64,000 nucleotides of DNA from F23-B02 sp946405205 (GTDB taxonomy: Bacteria; Bacillota; Clostridia; Oscillospirales; Oscillospiraceae). Location of the stretch: NCBI GenBank assembly GCA_946405205.1, contig CAMJGL010000004.1:42397-106396 (forward strand). Direction: 5' to 3'. Made by a program: the position numbers and the translations under genes. Below, one piece after another: positions 8,835 to 16,783 of the stretch; the first letter of the stretch is position 1; each line of letters opens with the position of its first letter. The notes below the pieces were generated by a model. The model was given only the letters and a program-made list of their open reading frames with translations. It was not told the origin of the DNA and did not search any database.

Positions 8835-8855
8835 TGTTTCAGATACGGATCTCTT
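8818..8855. terminator. Bidirectional terminator shared by convergent operons
   Basis: A perfect 17-bp stem (8818-8834 with 8839-8855) with a 4-base loop. It carries the TGA stop of the plus-strand ATPase in its left arm and abuts the stop of the minus-strand methyltransferase. Only 20 bases separate the two coding regions. Confidence 0.85.
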
Positions 8856-9439
8856 CATTTCTTTATGCCTGAGACCTGGTACATCCTGTCGTCGGATATG
8901 ACAACATCCACGTTGAAGTAAGGCTCCATTAGCCGGGCAAGCTCGGTCTCGCTCATAAGTCCACGGGAGACTTTGCAGGCGCTGCCCTCGTGATGGCGGT
9001 CGATTTTTGCCCTGCTCATGCCGTGGGCTATCGAGAGCCTTCCGCCGTGCCTGAGCCTCGATGCAAGCACCTTTATAAGATTAGCAGGGTCGGGGAAGTG
9101 GGGAAAGGCGTTGTACACCATGCAGCAGTCAAAATCGCAGGGAAGAGGAGCCTCCTCAATGTCGGCGCAAATAAAATACACGTTCTCCGCCTCAAATTTT
9201 GCCTTCGCGCAGGCTATCATCTCGGAGGAGATGTCAACTCCAGTGACGGAGGCGACCCCTCGGGCGAGATAATCTGGTACCAGCACTCCCGTACCGCAGG
9301 CAACATCGAGGACCTTCACGCCCGCCTTTATGCCGCCGTTATCGAGGATGATACCTATTATCTCGTCGCTGCGGACAAGCTCTGCATCCCATGAAGCGGC
9401 AAGGCCGTCGAAAAATTCAATGATATCCTTCTTGTCCAT
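8855..9439 (-). CDS. Class I SAM-dependent methyltransferase
   Basis: A 194-residue Rossmann-fold methyltransferase. The SAM motif I reads VLDVACGTGVLVPDY (about residues 40-54), followed by VTGVDISSEMIACAK and the post-II strand DFDCCMVYNAFPHF. The N-terminus (MDKKDIIEFFDGLAASWD) is typical of small-molecule methyltransferases of the UbiE/Tam group. It is the last gene of the ECF transporter operon, four bases after the S-component stop, so it may act on the imported compound. That link is inference. Confidence 0.82.
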   Translation of the reverse strand: MDKKDIIEFFDGLAASWDAELVRSDEIIGIILDNGGIKAGVKVLDVACGTGVLVPDYLARGVASVTGVDISSEMIACAKAKFEAENVYFICADIEEAPLPCDFDCCMVYNAFPHFPDPANLIKVLASRLRHGGRLSIAHGMSRAKIDRHHEGSACKVSRGLMSETELARLMEPYFNVDVVISDDRMYQVSGIKK

Positions 9440-9443
9440 GGCT

Positions 9444-9995
9444 TCAGACGTCCAGCTTGGGGTATCTCTGGGGGATGAGATTGGCCTTCATGAGAGCAAA
9501 AACGATGCTGGGGATGAAAACAAGCTGGATAACGGTGCCCGGCCAGCTCGTGACCACGTTTGCGGCGACCCACGCCGCCATGGAGTAGCTGCCTTTGGCG
9601 AAAATGAGGGCCTTGGCAACGCCCGCGAGCACTCTGCCGCAGACTATCGCGGTGATGAGGCTTATGTAAAGGTCGGCATAGGTGCTCTTTGTGTGAACGA
9701 GCTTCATCATAAGTCCCGCAGCGGCGCCGTAGACAGCCAGCTCCACCATCATTGACGGAAGTATGGCGACAGGGGGCATACCCGTCAGCGCGGAGGACAG
9801 CAGGGGGCCGGCTATGCCGCAGAGCAGGCCGTAGGGCCAGCCGCAGATGAGGCCGCAGATAAACACGGGGATGTGCATGGGGCAGAAGATGCTGCCCGCG
9901 TTCTGGATGCCGTGGAACATCAGCGGAATGACATAGCACAGAGCGATGCAAACGGCGGTGATGATGGATTTTTTGACGGTGGTCATTTTTCTCAT
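9444..9995 (-). CDS. ECF transporter substrate-binding S component
   Basis: A hydrophobic protein with five or six membrane helices and the ECF S-component look: MHIPVFICGLICGWPYGLLCGIAGPLLSSALTGMP early, then VELAVYGAAAGLMMKL. It binds the vitamin or cofactor substrate and docks on EcfT. Substrate is not assignable from sequence. ATG 9995 is preferred because GGAG lies seven bases upstream. An in-frame ATG at 10013 overlaps the ecfT stop as ATGA and is a possible coupled start. Confidence 0.82.
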   Translation of the reverse strand: MRKMTTVKKSIITAVCIALCYVIPLMFHGIQNAGSIFCPMHIPVFICGLICGWPYGLLCGIAGPLLSSALTGMPPVAILPSMMVELAVYGAAAGLMMKLVHTKSTYADLYISLITAIVCGRVLAGVAKALIFAKGSYSMAAWVAANVVTSWPGTVIQLVFIPSIVFALMKANLIPQRYPKLDV

Positions 9996-10009
9996 AGTAT
10001 TTCTCCGAT

Positions 10010-10804
10010 TCATATAATGATTTCTGCCGCGCAGACGGCTGCGCAGAATAAAATTGACAAATATGAGCCCGCGGGCATGGGAGCGGCCTTTTTCGCGCTG
10101 CGGTGCTTCGCGCCGCGGTAGCCGCGTGCCTCCATGGCCGTGGCAAGCTCGTCGGCGCGCTTAAAGGCCGAGAGGAACATCGGCACGATCAGCGGCAGCA
10201 TGGCCGCCGCACGCTCGTGAAGCTTCCTGCTCTCAAAACGCGCACCTCTGGCTATCTGAGCCATTTTTATGGTGTCCGCCTCCTGCAAAAGAGTCGGGAT
10301 GAACTGTATTGCCACGGAAATGATCATGGCAATGTCGTCGGCGGGCAGCCTTAGCAGCTTCAGGGGCTTGAGCATGGACTGTATCGCGGAGCTTATCTCA
10401 AGCGGCGGGGTGACGAGCGTAAAAATGTTGCTGAGCACCAAAATGATAAGTATTCTGAACATCACGTTGAAGCCCTGAATGATGCCGGCCTTTGAGACCG
10501 ACACTATCCACCAGCTCCAGATCGGGTCCTCGGCCGAGTAGAAAAGGCTGTTCATTATAAAAATAATTACAAAGAACCAGAACATGCGCCTGACGCTTCC
10601 CACGACGGTAGATAACGGCAGCTTTGAAACGGCCGTGAGCAGCAGCATGAGCGCGATTATAAGCGCGTATCCCGCGAGTGTGTCAGCCAGTATCACGGCG
10701 GCAGTGAGCAGGATAAAGCCGAAGAGCTTCGCCCTTGCGTCAAGCCTGTGCAGCAGCGAAGCGCCGGGGATAAACTGGCCCGTCATGCGGTCAGTCATAC
10801 TCAT
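10010..10804 (-). CDS. ecfT: ECF transporter T component
   Basis: This ~264-residue membrane protein links the S component to the two ATPases. It has the N-terminal LHRLDARAKLFGFILL segment, about five membrane helices, and the two conserved Ala-Arg-Gly coupling motifs (AQIARGARFE and AMEARGYRG) that touch the ATPases. Three starts are possible (10807 GTG, 10804 ATG, 10798 ATG). 10804 has AGGGG at a suitable distance. It overlaps ecfA2. Confidence 0.9.
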   Translation of the reverse strand: MSMTDRMTGQFIPGASLLHRLDARAKLFGFILLTAAVILADTLAGYALIIALMLLLTAVSKLPLSTVVGSVRRMFWFFVIIFIMNSLFYSAEDPIWSWWIVSVSKAGIIQGFNVMFRILIILVLSNIFTLVTPPLEISSAIQSMLKPLKLLRLPADDIAMIISVAIQFIPTLLQEADTIKMAQIARGARFESRKLHERAAAMLPLIVPMFLSAFKRADELATAMEARGYRGAKHRSAKKAAPMPAGSYLSILFCAAVCAAEIII

Positions 10805-11654
10805 CACCGCCCCTCAGCTGCGCGAGCACCGCCGGCAGCAGCCTGTCATACGAGCATATGTCCTGCGGGATGTCCATGCCGCCCTTTTTCAGCAGCCACG
10901 CTATCTCACGGCTCCGGCTCACGCCGAGACGGAGGGCGCGCATCCTCTCAACGTCGGAAAACAGCTCCTCCGGACTGCCGTCGCCGATGAGCTCGCCGCT
11001 GCTCATGAGCAGCACGCGGCGCGCGTATTCGCCGATGCAGTCGGCGTTGTGGGAGACCATGATTATCGTCGTTCCGGCGGCGTTGAGCCCTGTTATCAGC
11101 TCAAGAAAGGCCTCGCGCCCCAAGGGGTCAAGTCCCGCGATGGGCTCGTCGAGGATGAGGTATTCGGGCTTTACCGCCAGAACTCCGGCAATGGCGACCC
11201 TGCGCTTTTCGCCGCCGGAAAGTCCCATCGGCGATGCCTTTGCGATCTTTTCAAAATCAAAGCCGCAGACCTCGAGCGCCCATCTGACGCGCTCTTTCAC
11301 TTCGTCCTTATTCAGCCCCAAATGCTTGAGCCCGAAAGAGACGTCCTTTTCCACGGTGGTCTCGAAAAGCTGACATTCGGGGTACTGGAAAACGACGCCC
11401 AGCTTCCGCCGAAGCTCCGAGCGGTCATAACGCCGGCCGTTTATGTCGCTGCCGTCAACAATTATGCTTCCTGCGCTGGGGCGTATAAGTCCGGCAAGCG
11501 AGCGGATAAGCGTTGACTTGCCGCAGCCGGTGTGTCCCATGACACCGATGAATTCTCCGTTTTGAATTTCAAGATTGATGTTTTTAAGAGCCGCCGTCTC
11601 GAAGGGCGTACCGGCAGAGTATGTATAAGACAGGTTTTTTACTTCAATCGGCAT
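10791..11654 (-). CDS. ecfA2: ECF transporter ATPase, second subunit
   Basis: A 287-residue ABC ATPase: Walker A GHTGCGKSTLIRSL, Q-loop VFQYPECQLFE, signature LSGGEKRRVAIAGVLA, Walker B YLILDEPIAGLDP, H-loop MVSHNAD. The long C-terminal tail is usual for EcfA. Start at 11654 follows GGAGG by four bases. It overlaps ecfA1 by 16 bases and ecfT by 14, so the operon is tightly packed. Confidence 0.92.
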   Translation of the reverse strand: MPIEVKNLSYTYSAGTPFETAALKNINLEIQNGEFIGVMGHTGCGKSTLIRSLAGLIRPSAGSIIVDGSDINGRRYDRSELRRKLGVVFQYPECQLFETTVEKDVSFGLKHLGLNKDEVKERVRWALEVCGFDFEKIAKASPMGLSGGEKRRVAIAGVLAVKPEYLILDEPIAGLDPLGREAFLELITGLNAAGTTIIMVSHNADCIGEYARRVLLMSSGELIGDGSPEELFSDVERMRALRLGVSRSREIAWLLKKGGMDIPQDICSYDRLLPAVLAQLRGGDEYD

Positions 11655-12466
11655 AATTCCTCCGCGAGCTCTTCGTTTGTGAGAGGACAGTACGGAAGCT
11701 CAAAGCCGGCTGCCTTAAGGTCATGGTACATTCGGACGGGGACGGGGGGAGTGAGTCCGGTCCTGCGAAGAAGCTCAAGATCGGTCAGCATCTCGCGGGG
11801 TGTGCCGTCGGCGAGCATACGCCCGTCGTGCATGAGGTACACGCGGTCGGCAAAAACCGCCTCCTCGACATAGTGGGTTATCATAACGATGGTCTTGCCC
11901 TGCTCCGAGTGCAGACGTTCTATGACGGACAGAACCTCGCGCCTGCCGTCGGGGTCGAGCATAGAGGTGGCCTCGTCGAACACGAGAATATCGGGGTCCA
12001 TGGCGAGTACCCCCGCGAGGGCGACACGCTGCTTCTGCCCGCCCGAGAGCATATGGGGAGAGCGCATTTCAAAGCCTGCCATGCCCACAAGGGCGAGTGC
12101 GGCGGAGACTCGTTCGGGGATCTCCGTGCTGTCGACCCCGTAATTTTCAAGGCCGAAGGCGACATCCTCCGCAACCACGGAGGACACAAACTGATTGTCG
12201 GGGTTTTGAAAGACCATGCCCACCTTTCGGCGCAGCTTCCATACATTCGCTTCGCTTTTTGCATCAAGCCCCGCGACGGTCAGATCGCCCTTTTGAACTT
12301 CAAGCAGGGCGTTAAAATGCTTCACAAGGGTGGACTTGCCGCAGCCGTTATGGCCGAGAACGGCAACGAGCTCCCCGTCCCTGACGGTGATGCACGCCCC
12401 GTCAAGGCTGCGCTGCCTGCCGCCCTCACAGTCGTATGAAAAAATAAGGTTTTCCGCTTTTATCAT
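11639..12466 (-). CDS. ecfA1: ECF transporter ATPase, first subunit
   Basis: A 275-residue ABC ATPase: Walker A GHNGCGKSTLVKHF, Q-loop VFQNPDNQFV, signature LSGGQKQRVALAGVLA, Walker B ILVFDEATSMLDP, H-loop MITHYVEE. It is the first gene of ecfA1-ecfA2-ecfT-S-methyltransferase. In many Firmicutes the ecf energising genes sit by ribosomal protein genes and serve many S components. Here an S component is in the same operon, although sharing with distant ones is still possible. Confidence 0.92.
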   Translation of the reverse strand: MIKAENLIFSYDCEGGRQRSLDGACITVRDGELVAVLGHNGCGKSTLVKHFNALLEVQKGDLTVAGLDAKSEANVWKLRRKVGMVFQNPDNQFVSSVVAEDVAFGLENYGVDSTEIPERVSAALALVGMAGFEMRSPHMLSGGQKQRVALAGVLAMDPDILVFDEATSMLDPDGRREVLSVIERLHSEQGKTIVMITHYVEEAVFADRVYLMHDGRMLADGTPREMLTDLELLRRTGLTPPVPVRMYHDLKAAGFELPYCPLTNEELAEELCRLK

Positions 12467-12495
12467 GTCATGATCCCCAAGCTTGTTCTGCTGAT

Positions 12496-12524
12496 ATAAT
12501 ATCGGGTAAAACGTATTCGCACAA
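12496..12524 (-). promoter_or_regulatory. Probable promoter of the ecf operon
   Basis: Minus strand: weak -35 TTGTGC (12519-12524), 17-base spacer, -10 TATTAT (12496-12501), about 35 bases before the ecfA1 start. Confidence 0.5.
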
Positions 12525-12544
12525 GCCCCCCAGGGGGTTAAAAT

Positions 12545-12811
12545 AAAAAAAGCAGCTTAAGATGCTGCTTTTTTTCAAATCGTCTGCAAAGTCATCTTGA
12601 CTTTGCAGACGAAAAGGCTTGCACTGCGCTCTGCGCCTCAATGTGCGCATATGTCGCACATTTCGACGCTCGCTCCGTGAGAAGTGTTTTCTGCGACGCA
12701 CATGTCGCCGCAGAAAACAGATACAATTTTATTCGCGCCTGCGGGCGCGAACTCTGCGAGGCCCTGTATACCGTCAAAAAAGCAGCTCAGGGAGCTGCTT
12801 TTTTTGACGGT
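12545..12811. repeat. Chain of six hairpins between ecfA1 and the YitT-like gene
   Basis: This noncoding stretch folds into consecutive perfect or near-perfect hairpins: 12545-12575 (12-bp stem), 12581-12611 (14 bp), 12640-12662 (8 bp), 12685-12719 (11 bp), 12732-12751 (8 bp) and 12770-12811 (19-20 bp). The first and last share the core AAAAAAGCAGCT and look like terminators. The last contains the stop of the YitT-like gene. The short frames inside lack ribosome sites and are shadows of the symmetry. It could be a small structured RNA, a palindromic mobile element or stacked terminators. Confidence 0.6.
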
Positions 12812-13401
12812 AATTTCATTCTCTGCACAAATCCGATGATCTGACCTGACAGGATAACGGTCAGCAGGGAGTATACGAGCCTTCCGAGTGGAATATAGCT
12901 GAGCGAGAGCGCAAGAACAATAAGGTCGCTGGCCAGATATATCCACTGTATGCCGACTTTGAGCAGGCTCGACAGGCTTAGCGCAAGCGAATCGTCTCCG
13001 GTAGGCGCGGAGCCTATCCGCACGCACAGGCCGACGCCTATGCCCACAAACAGCGAGCCTATCACCGCCGCGAGAAGCGGAGTGTCCGCAAGCTGCGGCC
13101 AAAGCGGAGGGAATCGCTCAAAGATCGCGTAGAACAGCGAAAAGCCTCCGCCGGCAACGACCGAGTAGGCAATGAATTCCTTGCCCAGCAGCTTGAAACC
13201 GAGCAGATAGCAGAGGAAATTCATAATAAAGCCGCTTATAGACGGAGAAATGCCGAACCAGTGCTGCAGCAGCAGCGTAAGACCCAGCACGCCTCCCTCC
13301 GTAACTCCGGACATGGAGTGTACATTGTATAGACCGAAAGCCAGTATGGCGCTGCCGATAAGAGCGGTGACGCAGCGCCGAGCTTTAAGCTTCGGGAGCA
13401 T
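12787..13401 (-). CDS. YitT-family integral membrane protein
   Basis: A 204-residue protein with about six hydrophobic helices that matches the YitT/DUF161 membrane domain (ILAFGLYNVHSMSGVTEGGVLGLTLLL near the N-terminus, RIGSAPTGDDSLAL in the middle). It lacks the cytoplasmic C-terminal domain of full-length YitT (~280 residues). Function is unknown in the family. The last codons (LPSKKAAP) form the 5' arm of the terminator 12770-12811 and the stop sits in its loop. Confidence 0.75.
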   Translation of the reverse strand: MLPKLKARRCVTALIGSAILAFGLYNVHSMSGVTEGGVLGLTLLLQHWFGISPSISGFIMNFLCYLLGFKLLGKEFIAYSVVAGGGFSLFYAIFERFPPLWPQLADTPLLAAVIGSLFVGIGVGLCVRIGSAPTGDDSLALSLSSLLKVGIQWIYLASDLIVLALSLSYIPLGRLVYSLLTVILSGQIIGFVQRMKLPSKKAAP

Positions 13402-13436
13402 TTTTTAACAAAACCTTTCTATTTGTATTGGTATAT

Positions 13437-14930
13437 TCAGTCGCCGCATCTGCCGTAGAGCTTCGTAATTCCGGCGATCTCTGAGGCAAGTGTGCTGCAT
13501 ATCTGAGCGGGGGTCAGCCTCCACTGCCAGTTTCCGCCGAGTGTGCCCGGGGTGTTCATTCTGGCGTCGCTGCCGAGCTCAAGATAGTCCTGCATCTGGG
13601 CGATGAACAGGGAGGCGACGGAGCCCATGCCGCCGCGGATAATACCCCGGTTAAAGCCCTCACTGTCGTTGAGACCGAGATAACGGACGGCAAACTCAAG
13701 CTCCTCAGAGGAAGCCTCTTCGCGCCACGCGGCAAGCGGGGCGTTATCGTGAGTGCCTGTATAGCAGACGCAGTCGGAGGAATAGTTATGGGGCAGGTAG
13801 CTGCTTGGTTCTTTCGGGTCGAAGGCAAATTCAAGCACCTTCATGCCGGGAAGCCCGGAAGCCCGCAGCAGCTCGTATACCTCCGGGCCGAGCGTGCCCA
13901 GATCCTCGGCGATGAACTGAACGTTTGGAAACCACGCCGTCAGTCTGCCGACAAGATCCATTCCCGGACCCTTTGCCCAACGTCCTTCCTTGGCGGTCTC
14001 GGAGCCGTAGGGAACGGCCCAGTAGCTTTCAAAGCCGCGGAAGTGGTCTATCCTAAGCGCGTCAAAGAGCTTGGCTGCCCCGTCGACGCGGCGTATCCAC
14101 CAGCCGTAGCCGTCCTTTTTCATGGCCTCGTAGTCGTACAGCGGGTTTCCCCAGAGCTGACCGTCCTCGCTGAAATAGTCGGGAGGTACGCCCGCGACCT
14201 CGAGGGGAATGTTGTTCTCGTCGAGCATGAAGCAGGCGGGCTCCGACCAAACATCGGCGGAATCGAGCGCAACGTATATGGGCAGGTCGCCTATAATGCC
14301 CACGCCCTTTTCGCGGGCGTAGGAGCGCATGGCCTCCCACTGCCGGAAAAACAGAAACTGTATGTACTCGAAAAACTCGACCTCGTCCTTTAAAAGCTCG
14401 GCATATTTTGCCAGCGCATCGGGCTTGCGCAGCCTTATGTCCTCGTCCGGCCACTCATACCATGCGGCCATTCCGAAATGCCGTTTCACGGCCATAAACA
14501 GCGCGTAATCAGGAAGCCATCCCGCATTATCGCGGACAAAGCCGTCAAATTCGGCTCTGTCTCCGGCAAGGCCCCTTGCCGCGGCCTTTTTCAAAACGCC
14601 GAGCCTCTTGTCATAGAGTCTGCCGTAGTCGACCCTTGAGGGCTCGCCGCCCCAATCGATAGCGTCAAGCTCGGCCTTTTCGAGCAGGCCTTCGCCGCAC
14701 AGCAGCCCGAGATCGATGAAATACGGGTTGCCTGCGAAGGTGGAGAAGCTCTGATAAGGCGAGTCGCCGCAGCCGGTGGGGCCGACGGGCAGTATCTGCC
14801 ACCATGACTGCTTCGCCTGCGCTAGAAAATCAATAAAGTCATAAGCGGCTTTGCCTACCGTGCCTATGCCGTATTCAGAGGGCAGGGCGGATACGGGCAG
14901 CAGTATGCCGCTGCTTCTTTTTATAGACAT
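13437..14930 (-). CDS. malQ: 4-alpha-glucanotransferase (amylomaltase, GH77)
   Basis: This ~497-residue cytoplasmic enzyme moves maltosyl and longer glucan units between alpha-1,4-glucans in glycogen/maltodextrin metabolism. It starts with the typical SSGILLPVSALPSEYGIGTVG and has the GH77 signatures: DALRIDHFRGFESYWAVP with the nucleophile Asp, FIAEDLGTLGPEV with the acid/base Glu, and CYTGTHDNAPLAAW with the third carboxylate. ATG 14930 is preferred over the upstream extension, because AAAGGA lies eight bases before it and the gene then starts four bases after the TrmH-family stop. Confidence 0.92.
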   Translation of the reverse strand: MSIKRSSGILLPVSALPSEYGIGTVGKAAYDFIDFLAQAKQSWWQILPVGPTGCGDSPYQSFSTFAGNPYFIDLGLLCGEGLLEKAELDAIDWGGEPSRVDYGRLYDKRLGVLKKAAARGLAGDRAEFDGFVRDNAGWLPDYALFMAVKRHFGMAAWYEWPDEDIRLRKPDALAKYAELLKDEVEFFEYIQFLFFRQWEAMRSYAREKGVGIIGDLPIYVALDSADVWSEPACFMLDENNIPLEVAGVPPDYFSEDGQLWGNPLYDYEAMKKDGYGWWIRRVDGAAKLFDALRIDHFRGFESYWAVPYGSETAKEGRWAKGPGMDLVGRLTAWFPNVQFIAEDLGTLGPEVYELLRASGLPGMKVLEFAFDPKEPSSYLPHNYSSDCVCYTGTHDNAPLAAWREEASSEELEFAVRYLGLNDSEGFNRGIIRGGMGSVASLFIAQMQDYLELGSDARMNTPGTLGGNWQWRLTPAQICSTLASEIAGITKLYGRCGD

Positions 14931-14934
14931 GATG

Positions 14935-15783
14935 TCAGTCCTTTCTGCCGGACGGGAGCTCCTGCGCATGCATGAGCCCGAGCTGATAAAAGGCCACCGC
15001 GCTTGCCGCGGCGACGTTCAGGGAGTCGACTCCGTGGGACATGGGTATGCGCACCGTGCAGTCGCATTCGGCGATTGTGCCCGCCGCAAGGCCGTCGCCC
15101 TCGGTGCCGAGCACTATGGCGAGCTTTTCGATCTGCGCGAGACGCCTGTCGTATATGGGCAGGGAATCGTCGCTCAGGGCCATAGCGGCGGTCTTGAAGC
15201 CAAGCCCGTGAAGCTGAGACTGCCACGTTCTCTCATCGTCCAGATATGTCCACGGCACCTGAAAAACGGTGCCCATGCTCACCCTGACCGCGCGGCGGTA
15301 GAGCGGGTCGCTGCCGTCGGCTGTAAGCAGCACGGCGTCGATGCCAAGCGCCGCGGCGGAGCGGAATATCGCGCCGATATTGGTGGGGTTCATCACGTTT
15401 TCAAGCACCGCGATCCGGCGGGCGTCCGCGCAGATCTCCTCGACGGAGGGCAGCTTCGGGCGCAGCATGGCGCAGAGCATCCCGCGGGTAAGGTGAAAGC
15501 CCGTGAGATGAGTGAGCACCTCAAGCTCCGCCGTGAACACGGGGATGTCGTCACGGCAGCGGGCGAGGATATCCTTCGCCTTGCCCTCGGCGTGCCTTGT
15601 CTCCATAAGAAAGGAGAGGGGAACGCAGCCCGCGTCCAGAGCCCGACCGATAACAAGCGGGCTTTCGGCGATGAACATGGCGTTTTCGGGGTCGCGCCGG
15701 TTCAAAAGCTGGTTTTCCGTCAGCCGTGCGTAAACATCCAGCTCCGGCGCGGAAAAATCCTTTATCTCGATAATGTTTGCCAT
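14935..15783 (-). CDS. TrmH/SpoU-family RNA 2'-O-methyltransferase
   Basis: A 282-residue SPOUT methyltransferase for tRNA or rRNA ribose. The three family motifs are present: NPTNIGAIFRSAAALGID, VLGTEGDGL and IPMSHGVDSLNVAAASAVAFY. An N-terminal substrate-binding domain (~110 residues, containing FIAESPLVIGRALDAG) precedes the knot domain, as in the 23S rRNA enzymes. The ATG at 15783 has TTGGAG ahead of it; the frame could extend four codons to a TTG. Target nucleotide unknown. Probably co-transcribed with malQ. Confidence 0.85.
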   Translation of the reverse strand: MANIIEIKDFSAPELDVYARLTENQLLNRRDPENAMFIAESPLVIGRALDAGCVPLSFLMETRHAEGKAKDILARCRDDIPVFTAELEVLTHLTGFHLTRGMLCAMLRPKLPSVEEICADARRIAVLENVMNPTNIGAIFRSAAALGIDAVLLTADGSDPLYRRAVRVSMGTVFQVPWTYLDDERTWQSQLHGLGFKTAAMALSDDSLPIYDRRLAQIEKLAIVLGTEGDGLAAGTIAECDCTVRIPMSHGVDSLNVAAASAVAFYQLGLMHAQELPSGRKD

Positions 15784-15815
15784 AGGCGTCTCCAAGCGTT
15801 ATGTGATATGTAAAA

Positions 15816-15846
15816 AGTCGGAGCGAACGATATGCAGTCCGCTCCG
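15816..15846 (-). repeat. Second copy of the tRNA-Leu terminator hairpin
   Basis: These 31 bases match 15969-15999 with a single mismatch (AGTCGGAGCGAACGATATG then C/A then AGTCCGCTCCG). Both form a CGGAGCG/CGCTCCG stem with a T-tract on the minus strand. The 122 bases between the copies contain only an imperfect hairpin (CAGCGGCGA/TCGCTGCTG). Confidence 0.6.
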
Positions 15847-15962
15847 GATAAGTGCGGTAAAGCGAGCCAGATGAGAACTCATATATTACTCAGCGGCGAG
15901 CCCAGCGGAAGCGGGTCGCTGCTGAAAAGGAGGAGCGACGAAATGAATGAGCTGTGACTTTT

Positions 15963-15999
15963 GAAAAAAGTCGGAGCGAACGATATGAAGTCCGCTCCG
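15963..15999 (-). terminator. Terminator of tRNA-Leu(UAG)
   Basis: CGGAGCG (15972-15978) pairs with CGCTCCG (15993-15999) and is followed by ACTTTTTTC on the minus strand, starting four bases after the CCA end of the tRNA. Confidence 0.75.
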
Positions 16000-16002
16000 A
16001 CG

Positions 16003-16087
16003 TGGTGCGGGTAACAGGGGTCGAACCTGCACGCCTCTCAGCACGAGAACCTAAATCTCGCATGTCTGCCAATTCCATCATACCCGC
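16003..16087 (-). tRNA. tRNA-Leu, anticodon UAG
   Basis: An 85-base tRNA with encoded CCA. The acceptor strand GCGGGTA pairs with TACCCGC, and the anticodon arm is CGAGA-TTTAGGT-TCTCG, giving anticodon TAG (reads CUA). The long variable arm is typical of leucine, and the T-arm contains GGTTCGACC. Its first 39 bases are duplicated at 16737-16775. Confidence 0.95.
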
Positions 16088-16192
16088 GTGTATTTACTTT
16101 TTCCTCAATTTTTACACTGAGTGGAATCCGAGCGGAGCGTTGCGCTTGACCCGCATTTATAAGAACAGGTAAACCTGTTTTTTCTATAAGCT

Positions 16193-16687
16193 CTATGTGT
16201 CAAACTCAAACAAATACAGTATCGAAGTGTCGTAGTCATAAACTACAAGGGAGAAGTTGTAAGAGGAACGATCAAACAATTCCTGGTCGTTTCTGGGGTC
16301 TGTTGCTTCTGAATGCCTGTCTAAAAAGAAATAACAGCCGCTTGTTATCTCAGGAAGACCATATTTCTCGGCTAAATTATACGCGTACTCCACACCGCCT
16401 CTTGTGCCGCCATACATAATCAGCTGTAAATTTTCAGTCAGCGGAAGTTCATTCCAGTTTTCCAACTGCGGTAACACTGAATCCGAAATTTCTGTGCAGT
16501 CAAATTTGACCATCAGGGCACCATCGCCCAGGAAACCGCCGTGGGTATCGTCTCCAGAAATAATGGTGCTGCCGGAAATATCCAAATCGCAAAAATTTTG
16601 AACATATTCTTGGTAAGAAACTTTGCTGCTGCAGGCAGATAATGCCAAGAACAGACACAGCACAAGAGAATATGAAAATCTTTTCAT
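16193..16687 (-). CDS. Orphan lipoprotein of unknown function in tRNA islet
   Basis: A 164-residue protein starting MKRFSYSLVLCLFLALSAC, a lipoprotein signal with Cys19. The mature part is acidic and has no family I recognise; it includes GGTRGGVEYAYNLAEKYGLP and a tyrosine/aspartate-rich C-terminus. Start 16687 follows GGAAG by eight bases, and the open frame further upstream runs into the tRNA remnant. The region is clearly AT-richer than its neighbours and lies between the intact tRNA and its 39-bp duplicate, which suggests an acquired gene. Confidence 0.6.
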   Translation of the reverse strand: MKRFSYSLVLCLFLALSACSSKVSYQEYVQNFCDLDISGSTIISGDDTHGGFLGDGALMVKFDCTEISDSVLPQLENWNELPLTENLQLIMYGGTRGGVEYAYNLAEKYGLPEITSGCYFFLDRHSEATDPRNDQELFDRSSYNFSLVVYDYDTSILYLFEFDT

Positions 16688-16736
16688 GGAACGTACTTCC
16701 TTGCTATACTCCCAAAACCTTAACTGAGTTGGCATC

Positions 16737-16775
16737 ACCTAAATCTCGCATGTCTGCCAATTCCATCATACCCGC
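16737..16775 (-). repeat. 39-bp duplicate of the tRNA-Leu 5' half (candidate attachment scar)
   Basis: These 39 bases are identical to 16049-16087, covering the acceptor 5' strand, D-arm and part of the anticodon arm of tRNA-Leu(UAG). No 3' half follows. The two copies flank 649 bases holding the orphan lipoprotein gene, the arrangement left by integration at a tRNA gene or by recombination between tRNA copies. Confidence 0.8.
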
Positions 16776-16783
16776 ATGAATTG

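Noticed and set aside
12592..12777. Several short frames in the hairpin chain upstream of ecfA1
   Set aside because: No ribosome sites and arginine/cysteine-rich nonsense; explained by the palindromic sequence.
16164..16180. Terminator between the tRNA and the orphan lipoprotein gene (AACAGG-TAAA-CCTGTT then T-run)
   Set aside because: The T-run is on the plus strand, while the neighbouring genes are on the minus strand, so there is no transcript for it to end. Left as an unexplained small hairpin.
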